Positions 5,886-13,091 of a stretch of DNA of 34,261 nucleotides are shown in pieces; position 1 is the first letter of the stretch; each line of letters opens with the position of its first letter. Source of the DNA: JBBEDS01 sp040881175 (GTDB lineage: Bacteria; Patescibacteriota; Minisyncoccia; 2-02-FULL-40-12; IGHO2-01-FULL-4-A); assembly GCA_040881175.1 (NCBI GenBank), contig JBBEDS010000006.1, positions 1 through 34,261 of the forward strand, given 5' to 3'. The translations under genes and the position numbers were made by a program. The notes beneath the pieces are model-generated. The model ran no database searches, was not told the origin of the DNA, and saw nothing but the letters and a program-made list of their open reading frames with translations.

Positions 5886-7058
5886 ATGACAGAGCTTCTC
5901 CCATTTTTTATAGTACTTTTCGCTGGGTTATTCTTTTCGGAAGTTTTTAGCCGTCTTCATCTGCCTTGGGTGGTGGCTTTAATATTGGCTGGAGTCTTTA
6001 TCGGTCCTTTTGGCCTAGATCTTTTTACCCCGAATGCAACACTAGAATTCTTGGGCGAGATTGGACTGGTCTTCTTGATGTTCATGGCTGGCCTAGAGAT
6101 CAAACTTTCAATTTTCAAGGAGTCCAGAGGCGGAGTATTTACTCTATCTTTTCTTAACTCCGTCGTGCCCTTTTTGGTGGGGTTCGGGATAGGCTGGTTC
6201 ATGGGATACGGTATGGCGACATCGCTTCTTTTAGGTATAGTTTTCATCTCTTCCTCAATAGCGGTAGTCATCCCTTCGCTTGAGGTAAATAATGTTTTGC
6301 GTTCAAAGCTGGGCAGATCTATTGTCGGTGCGACAATAATTGAAGACGTATTGAGCTTAGTCTTGCTTTCGGTACTGTTGCAGACGGTAAGCCCCGCAGC
6401 TAGATTGCCTCTACCTCTTTTCTACTCACTTCTTTTCCTGACGGTCTTTATCTTGCGCTGGGTAATTATAAAAGTCAGAGCTCACTTCGCAGGTCATGAC
6501 CATGTAGACATATTCCAGCAAGAATTTCGTTCAATTTTTGTGATTTTAATAGGAACAGTTGTGTCATTCCAGCTTCTGGGTTTGCATCCGATTGTTGCCG
6601 GGTTCTTTGCCGGTTTAGTCTTGTCCGAATCAATCACTAGCGTTGTTCTAAAAGAAAAACTCAGAGCTATCAGCTACGGTATTTTTATACCCATATTCTT
6701 TGTAATCATAGGTTCAAAAACAAATTTGGGTATCTTTAGCCAAACAAGCGGCGTTTTGCTGGTGACATTAATGATCGTTGTCGGTTCGATGGGGGCCAAG
6801 TTCCTAAGTGGTTTTACGGCAGGGAAGATAGGTAAGTTGCCAAATTCGCAGAGTGCTCTTATGGGCTTAGCTACGATGCCCCAGCTTTCGACGACCCTTG
6901 CTGTGGTTTTCGCCGGTTCGGCCCTTGGTATTTTTGACCAGACATTAATTACGGCTATGGTCATTTTAAGTATTGTGACCACATTCTTCAGCCCGCTGTT
7001 GATAAAGGTTGCCGTTAGGTATATACGACCCGAAACTCTATACGTAACTAGCAAATAG
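5886..7058 (+). CDS. Cation/proton antiporter, CPA2 (KefB/NhaS-like)
   Basis: 390 aa, almost entirely membrane-embedded, about 11-12 helices. The N terminus (FFSEVFSRLHLPWVVALILA, then GVFIGPFGL) and EIGLVFLMFMAGLEI are the hallmarks of the Na+/H+ exchanger fold of CPA2 proteins, followed by SSSIAVVIPSLEV (ion-binding region) and GATIIEDVLSLVLL, where the E-D pair replaces the ND/DD of other antiporters. FFVIIGSKTNLGIF matches the later (F/G)xxxG helix. There is no C-terminal RCK/TrkA domain, so it is a bare transporter like short Na+/H+ or K+/H+ antiporters. The likely role is pH, Na+ or K+ homeostasis; the ion is not decidable. Translation appears leaderless, unlike its neighbours. Confidence 0.88.
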   Translation: MTELLPFFIVLFAGLFFSEVFSRLHLPWVVALILAGVFIGPFGLDLFTPNATLEFLGEIGLVFLMFMAGLEIKLSIFKESRGGVFTLSFLNSVVPFLVGFGIGWFMGYGMATSLLLGIVFISSSIAVVIPSLEVNNVLRSKLGRSIVGATIIEDVLSLVLLSVLLQTVSPAARLPLPLFYSLLFLTVFILRWVIIKVRAHFAGHDHVDIFQQEFRSIFVILIGTVVSFQLLGLHPIVAGFFAGLVLSESITSVVLKEKLRAISYGIFIPIFFVIIGSKTNLGIFSQTSGVLLVTLMIVVGSMGAKFLSGFTAGKIGKLPNSQSALMGLATMPQLSTTLAVVFAGSALGIFDQTLITAMVILSIVTTFFSPLLIKVAVRYIRPETLYVTSK

Positions 7059-7065
7059 TTGTCAA

Positions 7066-7094
7066 TTGTGCGGTACAGCCAGTTTTTTTATACT
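7066..7094 (+). promoter_or_regulatory. Promoter for the 2OG oxygenase gene
   Basis: TTGTGC (7066-7071), 17-base spacer, TATACT (7089-7094). The start near 7101 gives a leader of about 37 bases with SD AAGGAGG (7127-7133). Confidence 0.6.
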
Positions 7095-7137
7095 CTAATC
7101 AAATACAGCTCTTTGTCATTCATACGAAGGAGGAGCC

Positions 7138-8121
7138 ATGCTCACAGAAATCCCTGTAGTTGATCCTAATTTAGCGAGACGCTCATCTCGCGACATGACT
7201 GAATTTGTAGAAACGGTGGGAAAGGCATTCCACGACGTGGGTTTTTTGTTCGTGAGGGCACCGGATATAGCGGAGAAGCTACCGCCTGTCTACTCTCAGA
7301 TGAGAAAAGTTTTCAATCTGCCAGTAGAGATCAAGGGCAAGTATGCTCATCCTGAATTCGGACATCAACGCGGTTGGACTCCGCCGCGAACCGAGATTGC
7401 CATAGCTTGCCGTCACGCAGGTCCCAGAGGAAGCGAATTGCCGGACGAGAAAGAGAATTGGTTTGTCGGTCCTCAATTTGAGAAAGATCATCCGTTAGTC
7501 AGGAACTTCCCGTTGTCGTATCCGCCTATCGGCAATGTTTGGCCGACAGCTGAGGCACCTGATTTTCGGCCGGCGATGTGGAATTTGTATAACATGCTGA
7601 TGATCTACGGTCGGGATATTCTCGATGCCGTCGGTCAGCATTTGGGTAAGCCTGATAATTTTTTCAGGGAAATTATCAGCAATGCGCCGTCTCCAATGAG
7701 GGCAATTCATTACCCGCCGGTCTCCATGGACCAGATCGGCAAAATAGCTTGGGCATGTAAACACACCGACATCAATCTGATAACGGTTCTACCGGCTTCG
7801 ACTAAGCCCGGACTCTGGATACGCAGAAGGGATAAAGTCTGGATTCCCGGTACTGCTCCCGAGGGATGCGTGATCGTTCAGGTCGGTGATGTTCTTCAGT
7901 ACCTGACCGGCGGTGAGTTGCTGTCTGCCTGGCACGAAGTTCGTCCACCGAAAAGCCCGACGACCGAAGGACGGTTTTCCGCAGCTCTTTTTATCCATGC
8001 TCGGCCAGATGTCATGCTCGAACCGGACGTTGAAGGATATCCTCCCATGCTGGACTATGACTTTTTCACTAAGCGAATGGTGGATATCGGACTATTTGAT
8101 CCGAAAATGCTCCAGAATTGA
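7138..8121 (+). CDS. 2-oxoglutarate/Fe(II)-dependent oxygenase (IPNS-like)
   Basis: 327 aa. The N-terminal half (IPVVDPNLA, then GKAFHDVGFLFVRAP) is the DIOX_N-type start of isopenicillin-N-synthase-superfamily oxygenases. The C-terminal double-stranded beta-helix carries the iron triad H209-T-D211 in CKHTDIN and H266 in SAWHEV, with the 2-oxoglutarate-binding RxS motif at R279-F-S281. All catalytic residues are therefore present. Such enzymes hydroxylate, desaturate or cyclise small molecules using O2 and 2-oxoglutarate; the substrate is unknown. The start is fixed by an excellent SD (AAGGAGG, four to five bases upstream). Single gene with its own promoter and terminator. An O2-using tailoring enzyme is unexpected in a reduced, presumably fermentative genome, so acquisition from elsewhere is plausible. 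Confidence 0.88.
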   Translation: MLTEIPVVDPNLARRSSRDMTEFVETVGKAFHDVGFLFVRAPDIAEKLPPVYSQMRKVFNLPVEIKGKYAHPEFGHQRGWTPPRTEIAIACRHAGPRGSELPDEKENWFVGPQFEKDHPLVRNFPLSYPPIGNVWPTAEAPDFRPAMWNLYNMLMIYGRDILDAVGQHLGKPDNFFREIISNAPSPMRAIHYPPVSMDQIGKIAWACKHTDINLITVLPASTKPGLWIRRRDKVWIPGTAPEGCVIVQVGDVLQYLTGGELLSAWHEVRPPKSPTTEGRFSAALFIHARPDVMLEPDVEGYPPMLDYDFFTKRMVDIGLFDPKMLQN

Positions 8122-8122
8122 T

Positions 8123-8146
8123 ATCGGCAGAAATGCCGATTTTTTC
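8123..8146 (+). terminator. Terminator after the oxygenase
   Basis: Stem ATCGGCA (8123-8129) with TGCCGAT (8134-8140), GAAA tetraloop, then a T run. It begins directly after the stop codon. Confidence 0.88.
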
Positions 8147-8179
8147 TTTTTAAGTCGATAATGGACGAAAAACCATTTT

Positions 8180-8185
8180 TATACT
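8180..8185 (+). promoter_or_regulatory. -10 box of the aspS operon
   Basis: TATACT with the predicted start near 8192, leaving a leader of about eleven bases before ATG 8203 and no usable SD. A second weak box, TAAACT (8190-8195), would make the message leaderless. Confidence 0.45.
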
Positions 8186-8202
8186 AGGATAAACTCATAT
8201 AT

Positions 8203-9591
8203 ATGCGTACTAACATTGCTGAGACGAAAAATATGGCGGAGGGTACTGTCGACCTTTTCGGCTGGGTTAACGGCCGCCGCGACCATGGCAAAATCATTTT
8301 TATAGACCTGAGAGATAGGTCGGGTTTGGTCCAGGTTGTATTTACTCCTAAGCAAGAGGATATGTACAAGCTGGCCGAAACATTCCGCTCGGAATGGGTT
8401 CTGCATATTACCGGTAAGGTTGCGAAAAGGCCGGAGGCGATGATGAATAAAGAGATAGAAACCGGAGGAATAGAGATTCAGCCGGAGACCGTTGAGGTTT
8501 TGTCTGAATCAAATACTCCGCCGTTTGATTTAGATACCGACGGTATGGATATTGGCGAGGAGCACAGGATGAAATACAGGTACTTAGATCTGCGACGTGA
8601 GAGAATGCGTGATAATTTAATGTTGCGCCACAAGATAGTTAAGTTCATACGGGACTTTTTGGATGAAAAAGAGTTTTGGGAAGTGGAAACCCCGATTCTT
8701 ACAAAATCCACACCCGAAGGTGCTCGAGATTACGTCGTACCTTCGCGTCTTTACCCGGGTAAATTCTTCGCTTTGCCCCAGTCGCCGCAGCAATACAAGC
8801 AGCTTTTAATGACTGGTGGTGTTGAGAAATATTTCCAAATAGCCAGGTGTTTCAGGGACGAGGACACTAGAGGTGATAGACAGCCTGAATTTACTCAGAT
8901 GGATTTGGAGATGAGTTTTGTAAACCGCGAAGATGTTATGGCGCTGAACGAGGCCTTATTGATTGAGATAGTGCAGGAGCTGATGCCGGAAAAAAAGATA
9001 CAGGAAATGCCCTTCCCGAGGCTGACGCACAAAGAGGCAATGGAGAAATATGGGACTGATAGGCCTGACTTGCGAAAAGATAAGGATGATCCAAATCTTT
9101 TGGCTTTTGCCTGGATCGTTGATTTTCCATTTTTTGAGAAAGACAAAGAAGGGGGTTGGACTTTTACCCATAATCCATTCTCTGCTCCGCAGCCGGAACA
9201 TTACGAGTGGATGATGAATAAGGAAAAGATCGGTGAGGTATTAACCACGCAATACGATGTTGTTTTGAACGGCTTTGAGATCGGCGGCGGAAGTATCAGG
9301 AATCACAAGCCAGAAGCTCTTAAGAGAGTCTTGGAGATAATTGGAATAAATGAAGAAACAATACAGAGCAACTTCGGGCATATGCTTGAAGCGTTCTCTT
9401 ACGGCGCCCCGCCGCATGGCGGAATCGCTTGGGGCTTAGACAGGTTAGTTGCTATTTTGGCTAACGAGCCGAACATCAGAGAGGTTATAGCTTTTCCAAA
9501 GACAGGGGATGCTCGAGACCTAATGATGGACAGTCCTTCGGAGCTCGAGAAAAAGCAGCTCGATGAGCTGCATCTCAAGATAGGTAAATAA
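8203..9591 (+). CDS. aspS: Aspartate--tRNA ligase, compact form without GAD domain
   Basis: Charges tRNA-Asp with aspartate. 462 aa against about 590 for ordinary bacterial AspRS. The order is: N-terminal OB anticodon-binding domain (residues 1-105, GRRDHGKIIFIDLRDRSG), class II motif 1 (around 150-165), motif 2 with RCFRDEDTRGDRQPEFTQ, and motif 3 GIAWGLDRLVAIL near 410. Between YGTDRPDLR and FAWIVDFPFFE, bacterial enzymes carry a ~120-residue GAD insertion; here only about ten residues (KDKDDPNLLA) remain. H28 in RRDHG is the residue type associated with non-discriminating bacterial AspRS (discriminating ones have Leu), suggesting it may also make Asp-tRNA-Asn for GatCAB amidation; that is an inference. 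It is first in an operon with a D,D-carboxypeptidase, mraY and ftsW. Confidence 0.95.
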   Translation: MRTNIAETKNMAEGTVDLFGWVNGRRDHGKIIFIDLRDRSGLVQVVFTPKQEDMYKLAETFRSEWVLHITGKVAKRPEAMMNKEIETGGIEIQPETVEVLSESNTPPFDLDTDGMDIGEEHRMKYRYLDLRRERMRDNLMLRHKIVKFIRDFLDEKEFWEVETPILTKSTPEGARDYVVPSRLYPGKFFALPQSPQQYKQLLMTGGVEKYFQIARCFRDEDTRGDRQPEFTQMDLEMSFVNREDVMALNEALLIEIVQELMPEKKIQEMPFPRLTHKEAMEKYGTDRPDLRKDKDDPNLLAFAWIVDFPFFEKDKEGGWTFTHNPFSAPQPEHYEWMMNKEKIGEVLTTQYDVVLNGFEIGGGSIRNHKPEALKRVLEIIGINEETIQSNFGHMLEAFSYGAPPHGGIAWGLDRLVAILANEPNIREVIAFPKTGDARDLMMDSPSELEKKQLDELHLKIGK

Positions 9592-9606
9592 TATTTATGG
9601 GTATCG

Positions 9607-10569
9607 ATGCGTTTAAAGACACTACTGATAACAATTATACTGGGAGCAATCGCTGGAACAGCTGTTTTTTTTCTTTTTGTTAAAACAGACACCGAGTCTG
9701 CCTCAAATATATTCCCGGGAGAGTTAGCGATACCGGTAAGCACTCCGATCCCGCAGGCCTTCATACTGCCAATCTCTGAGACTAACTACCTACCCATCAG
9801 GAATTTTAACATAATTGAGCCAGCGGTGAATGCCAAAGCCGCAGCCCTTTTTGATGTTAACTCCGGCCGTTTTCTTTACTCAAAGAATGTGAAGCAGCAG
9901 CTGCCGATAGCTTCTCTCACCAAACTGATGAGCGCTATCGTAATACTGGAGAATCTGGACCTGAATGATATATATACAGTGTCCGTTGAAAATCTAAACG
10001 TTGATGGACAAGGAGCTCAGCTTTACAAAGATGAGCAACTGAGAGGAATTGATCTGCTGAAGATAATGCTTATTAAATCTTCAAATGATGCTGCGCTGGT
10101 CTTTGCTTCGGAGGCAAGAAATAAGGGTATAGACTTTGTAGCTGAGATGAATGCGAAAGCGCTGGAGCTAGGTATGACCAGTACTAGATTCAGCGACCCG
10201 GCCGGACTTGATGATAACGGGGCCTTTTCAACGGCTTTTGATCTGGTAAAATTAATCCATCACGCTTCGGGGCATGATTTGATAGCAGAGATACTGACGA
10301 CCAAGACTGCTACGGTTGCTTCGGTTGATGGTAAAATTAGCCATTATCTAACCAATACTAATGTTCTATTGGGACAAATACCCGGTATAATTATCGGGAA
10401 AACGGGTTATACCGACGGAGCTTCGGGCACTATGGCGTTGGAGGTTGGTATCAACGGAGGACGAGACCGGTTGATAAGCGTAGTTCTTGGTTCCGACGAT
10501 GCATCTGCAAGGTTTGTAGAAACGGTAAAAATAATTGAATGGGCTAAATCAGCCTATCGCTGGCGGTAA
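9607..10569 (+). CDS. D-alanyl-D-alanine carboxypeptidase (peptidase S11)
   Basis: Trims the terminal D-Ala of peptidoglycan stem peptides outside the cell membrane. 320 aa. An N-terminal membrane anchor or uncleaved signal (residues 5-25, LLITIILGAIAGTAVFFLFV) is followed by a linker of about 45 residues and the penicillin-binding catalytic domain. The three active-site motifs are present: S103-L-T-K106 (nucleophile Ser), S158-S-N160 and K265-T-G267 (in GKTGYTDGASG). There is no obvious C-terminal PBP5-type amphipathic tail, so it relies on the N-terminal anchor. It starts 15 bases after aspS, without an SD, and sits just before mraY, in keeping with a cell-wall operon. Confidence 0.9.
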   Translation: MRLKTLLITIILGAIAGTAVFFLFVKTDTESASNIFPGELAIPVSTPIPQAFILPISETNYLPIRNFNIIEPAVNAKAAALFDVNSGRFLYSKNVKQQLPIASLTKLMSAIVILENLDLNDIYTVSVENLNVDGQGAQLYKDEQLRGIDLLKIMLIKSSNDAALVFASEARNKGIDFVAEMNAKALELGMTSTRFSDPAGLDDNGAFSTAFDLVKLIHHASGHDLIAEILTTKTATVASVDGKISHYLTNTNVLLGQIPGIIIGKTGYTDGASGTMALEVGINGGRDRLISVVLGSDDASARFVETVKIIEWAKSAYRWR

Positions 10570-10578
10570 TAAATAAAC

Positions 10579-11643
10579 ATGCAAGAAATTTTCACAGTAT
10601 TCAATGTAGTCAGAATATTCGTAGTTTCCACTCTTGGTTTTTTTGTCACTCTTTTACTGACACCGCTTTGGATGAAGGTTTTGTATAAATACAAGCTTGG
10701 CAAACAGTTAAGAACCGAGGGCGCACCAATTTTTAATAAAATGCATAAAGAGAAGGAAGGAACTCCGACAATGGGCGGAGTTTTGATTTGGGGTACGGTT
10801 ACCGTGATTACTCTTCTTTTCTGGTACTTGCATCAAAGCATTGATGGATTCTGGTCCCGGGTGAATTTCTTTTCTCGCGGACAGACTTGGCTGCCGTTGG
10901 GAGCTTTAATTATTGCCGGCGTAGTTGGATTAGCTGATGATCTCCTGGGTGTATTTCGAATTGGCCCGAAAGGCGGCGGATTGAAAATGCGTCATCGCTT
11001 GCTTCTCTACACTCTTGTAGCGGCTGGCGGCGCCTGGTGGTTTTACTATAAGCTTGGCTTCGATGCTATTAATGTACCTTTCCTAGGAGATTTCGCCGTA
11101 GGTCTGTGGTATATCCCATTCTTCATCTTGGTTATAGTAGCGACGTCTTTCTCGGCCAATGAGACGGATGGCCTAGATGGTTTAGCCGGAGGAGTATTTT
11201 TGACAATGTTTGCCGCTTACGGAGCAATCGCTTTTGATCAGGGCAGGATGGATTTGGTGGTATTCATAGCTGCCATTATCGGTTCGCTGGTAGCGTTCTT
11301 GTGGTTCAATATTTTCCCGGCAAAATTCTTCATGGGTGATACCGGTTCGATGTCTCTTGGTGTCATCTTGGGTATAATTGCAATGCTGACCAATACTCCT
11401 TTGCTGCTCATTCCTATCGGAGTAATTTTCGTGATTGAATCACTCTCAGTAATTATTCAGATAGCCTCGAAAAAACTGCGGGGCAAAAAGGTATTCATCT
11501 CTTCGCCCGTTCATCATCATTTTGAGGCTAAGGGCTGGCCTGAAACCAAGGTAACGATGAGGTTCTGGATGATATCTGCCATCGGTGCCATTATTGGTTT
11601 GATAATCTTCTTGGTAGATTCTAAAATCCCACCGCTCTTTTAG
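10579..11643 (+). CDS. mraY: Phospho-N-acetylmuramoyl-pentapeptide-transferase MraY
   Basis: Makes lipid I by moving phospho-MurNAc-pentapeptide from UDP to undecaprenyl phosphate at the inner face of the membrane. 354 aa, about ten transmembrane helices. The family signatures are in order: GTPTMGG (cytoplasmic loop 1), LADD with D120-D121 (Mg/substrate), NETDGLDGLAGG (E195-D200 region), FMGDTGSMSLG, and PVHHHFE with H312-H314, followed by KGWPETKV. All catalytic residues are retained. It starts nine bases after the carboxypeptidase with no SD and is followed by ftsW at 15 bases, the classic mraY-ftsW order of the dcw cluster but with the mur ligases missing. Confidence 0.96.
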   Translation: MQEIFTVFNVVRIFVVSTLGFFVTLLLTPLWMKVLYKYKLGKQLRTEGAPIFNKMHKEKEGTPTMGGVLIWGTVTVITLLFWYLHQSIDGFWSRVNFFSRGQTWLPLGALIIAGVVGLADDLLGVFRIGPKGGGLKMRHRLLLYTLVAAGGAWWFYYKLGFDAINVPFLGDFAVGLWYIPFFILVIVATSFSANETDGLDGLAGGVFLTMFAAYGAIAFDQGRMDLVVFIAAIIGSLVAFLWFNIFPAKFFMGDTGSMSLGVILGIIAMLTNTPLLLIPIGVIFVIESLSVIIQIASKKLRGKKVFISSPVHHHFEAKGWPETKVTMRFWMISAIGAIIGLIIFLVDSKIPPLF

Positions 11644-11658
11644 CAGGATTTTGTTCTT

Positions 11659-12747
11659 ATGACCAAATCAGCTAAAATACTCACTGCTTTAACTTTTGTA
11701 CTTGTAGTTTTTGGTTTGACGATGCTTTCGTCCGCCGGCATAGTAGACGGTCAAAAAACATTCGGCTCTTCATATTACTATCTTGGTCATCAATTACTTT
11801 TTGGCGTCCTGCCCGGCCTAGCCTTGTTTTTCATATTTTCCAGGATTAACTATAAATTCTGGCGCAAGATATCTTTGCCTTTGCTATTGGTCACAACCGG
11901 ATTATTGGTTTTGGTTTTTGTACCTGGCGTAGGCTACGGACTCAAAGGAGCCCAGCGGTGGGTTGATATAGGATTCTTTAGATTCCAACCTTCCGAATTT
12001 TTAAAACTTGCGCTTGTTGTCTATTTGGCTGCTTGGTTCAGTCGTCATGACGGACGAATGAACAGCGGCTCATATTCCATAGCACCATTCTTCCTGGTGC
12101 TTGGTTTCGCCGGTCTGCTTCTATTACTTCAACCGGATATGGGTACTTTGGTGCTGGTTACCATAATGGCCATATCAATGTATTTTTTTGCCGGAGTTTC
12201 TATAAAAAGATTTATAGCCTTGATCTTAGTCGTTGTATTGCTACTTGGCGTATTCTCTTTTCTAGAGCCATATCGTTTCAACCGTCTCAAATCATTCATT
12301 AACCCGGCAGTCGATACGCAGGGGACCTCATATCATATAAATCAGGCTCTTTTGGGAATCGGTTCAGGCGGTGTATTCGGAGTTGGTTTCGGCCAGAGTC
12401 AGCAGAAGGTTTATAACTTTTTACCCGAACCGGTAGGGGATTCGATTTTCGCAATCATTGTGGAAGAGCTTGGTTTTGTCGGGGCGGCAATTTTGCTTGG
12501 CCTATTCCTTGCCCTAACTTTAAGTATGGTGCAGATCGCCAAGAACGTTAATATGGAATTCGGTAAGCTCCTCGTAATGGGAGCCGTGGTTTGGGTGTCC
12601 GTGCAGGCTCTTATTAACATCTCTGCTATATCCGGGATCATACCTCTTACCGGAATACCCTTACCCTTTATTAGTTTTGGAAGTTCATCCCTTGTGTCCG
12701 TTCTGGCAATGCTGGGCATAGTAGCTAACGTTGCACAGCATTCATAA
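11659..12747 (+). CDS. ftsW: SEDS-family peptidoglycan glycosyltransferase FtsW
   Basis: Polymerises lipid II during septal wall synthesis. 362 aa with about ten transmembrane helices. SEDS marks include GAQRWVDIGFFRFQPSEF, the catalytic Asp in LQPDMGT (D160), the GIGSGGVFGVGFGQSQQK loop, FLPEPVGDSIFAIIVEELG and, at the end, GIPLPFISFGSSSLV. FtsW is preferred over RodA because of its place directly after mraY and the EELG form. Translation starts from an ATG with a weak AGGA upstream. Last gene of the aspS operon, closed by a strong bidirectional terminator. Confidence 0.92.
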   Translation: MTKSAKILTALTFVLVVFGLTMLSSAGIVDGQKTFGSSYYYLGHQLLFGVLPGLALFFIFSRINYKFWRKISLPLLLVTTGLLVLVFVPGVGYGLKGAQRWVDIGFFRFQPSEFLKLALVVYLAAWFSRHDGRMNSGSYSIAPFFLVLGFAGLLLLLQPDMGTLVLVTIMAISMYFFAGVSIKRFIALILVVVLLLGVFSFLEPYRFNRLKSFINPAVDTQGTSYHINQALLGIGSGGVFGVGFGQSQQKVYNFLPEPVGDSIFAIIVEELGFVGAAILLGLFLALTLSMVQIAKNVNMEFGKLLVMGAVVWVSVQALINISAISGIIPLTGIPLPFISFGSSSLVSVLAMLGIVANVAQHS

Positions 12748-12748
12748 C

Positions 12749-12772
12749 AAAACAGCCCTTTCGGGCTGTTTT
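12749..12772. terminator. Bidirectional terminator between ftsW and rpsT
   Basis: Stem AAAACAGCCC (12749-12758) with GGGCTGTTTT (12763-12772), TTTC loop. The A and T ends make it work in both directions for the convergent ftsW and rpsT. Confidence 0.9.
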
Positions 12773-12775
12773 AGT

Positions 12776-13036
12776 TTACTTTTGTACCGTTGCCTTTGTG
12801 AGTCTGGACTTCAGCCTGCTTGCCTTGTTCTTCTTGATAGTCTTGCCTTTGGCCGCTTTATCCAAAGCCTTGTATACCTTGGGTAGTAATTCCTTAGCTT
12901 TATTGAAGTCCTTATCGGTTATAGCCTTACGGAAGTCTTTGATTAAAACACGGAAGCTGTGCTTCCTTCTTTTGTTATGAACCTGCTTTCTTTTTGATTG
13001 TCTTAGGGCCTTTTGGGCCGATTTTGTTATTGGCAT
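12776..13036 (-). CDS. rpsT: Small ribosomal subunit protein bS20
   Basis: 86 aa and very basic, starting MPITKSAQKALRQSKRKQVHNKRRKH, the usual bS20 opening, and ending in KNKASRLKSRLTKA, the conserved S20 C-terminal helix. It binds 16S rRNA during assembly of the 30S subunit. It is transcribed from its own promoter at 13049-13077 with a leader of only about six bases and no SD, 55 bases after uvrB. No anomalies in length. Confidence 0.95.
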   Translation of the reverse strand: MPITKSAQKALRQSKRKQVHNKRRKHSFRVLIKDFRKAITDKDFNKAKELLPKVYKALDKAAKGKTIKKNKASRLKSRLTKATVQK

Positions 13037-13048
13037 ATTAGTTTTGTT

Positions 13049-13077
13049 ATTCTAATATCATTTGCCTATTTTGGCAA
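13049..13077 (-). promoter_or_regulatory. Promoter of rpsT with overlapping inverted repeat
   Basis: On the minus strand TTGCCA (13077-13072), 17-base spacer, TAGAAT (13054-13049); predicted start near 13042, six bases from the ATG. The -35 lies inside an inverted repeat, TTGCC-six bases-GGCAA (13062-13077), which could be an operator. Confidence 0.55.
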
Positions 13078-13091
13078 TGGTTGGCATATAT

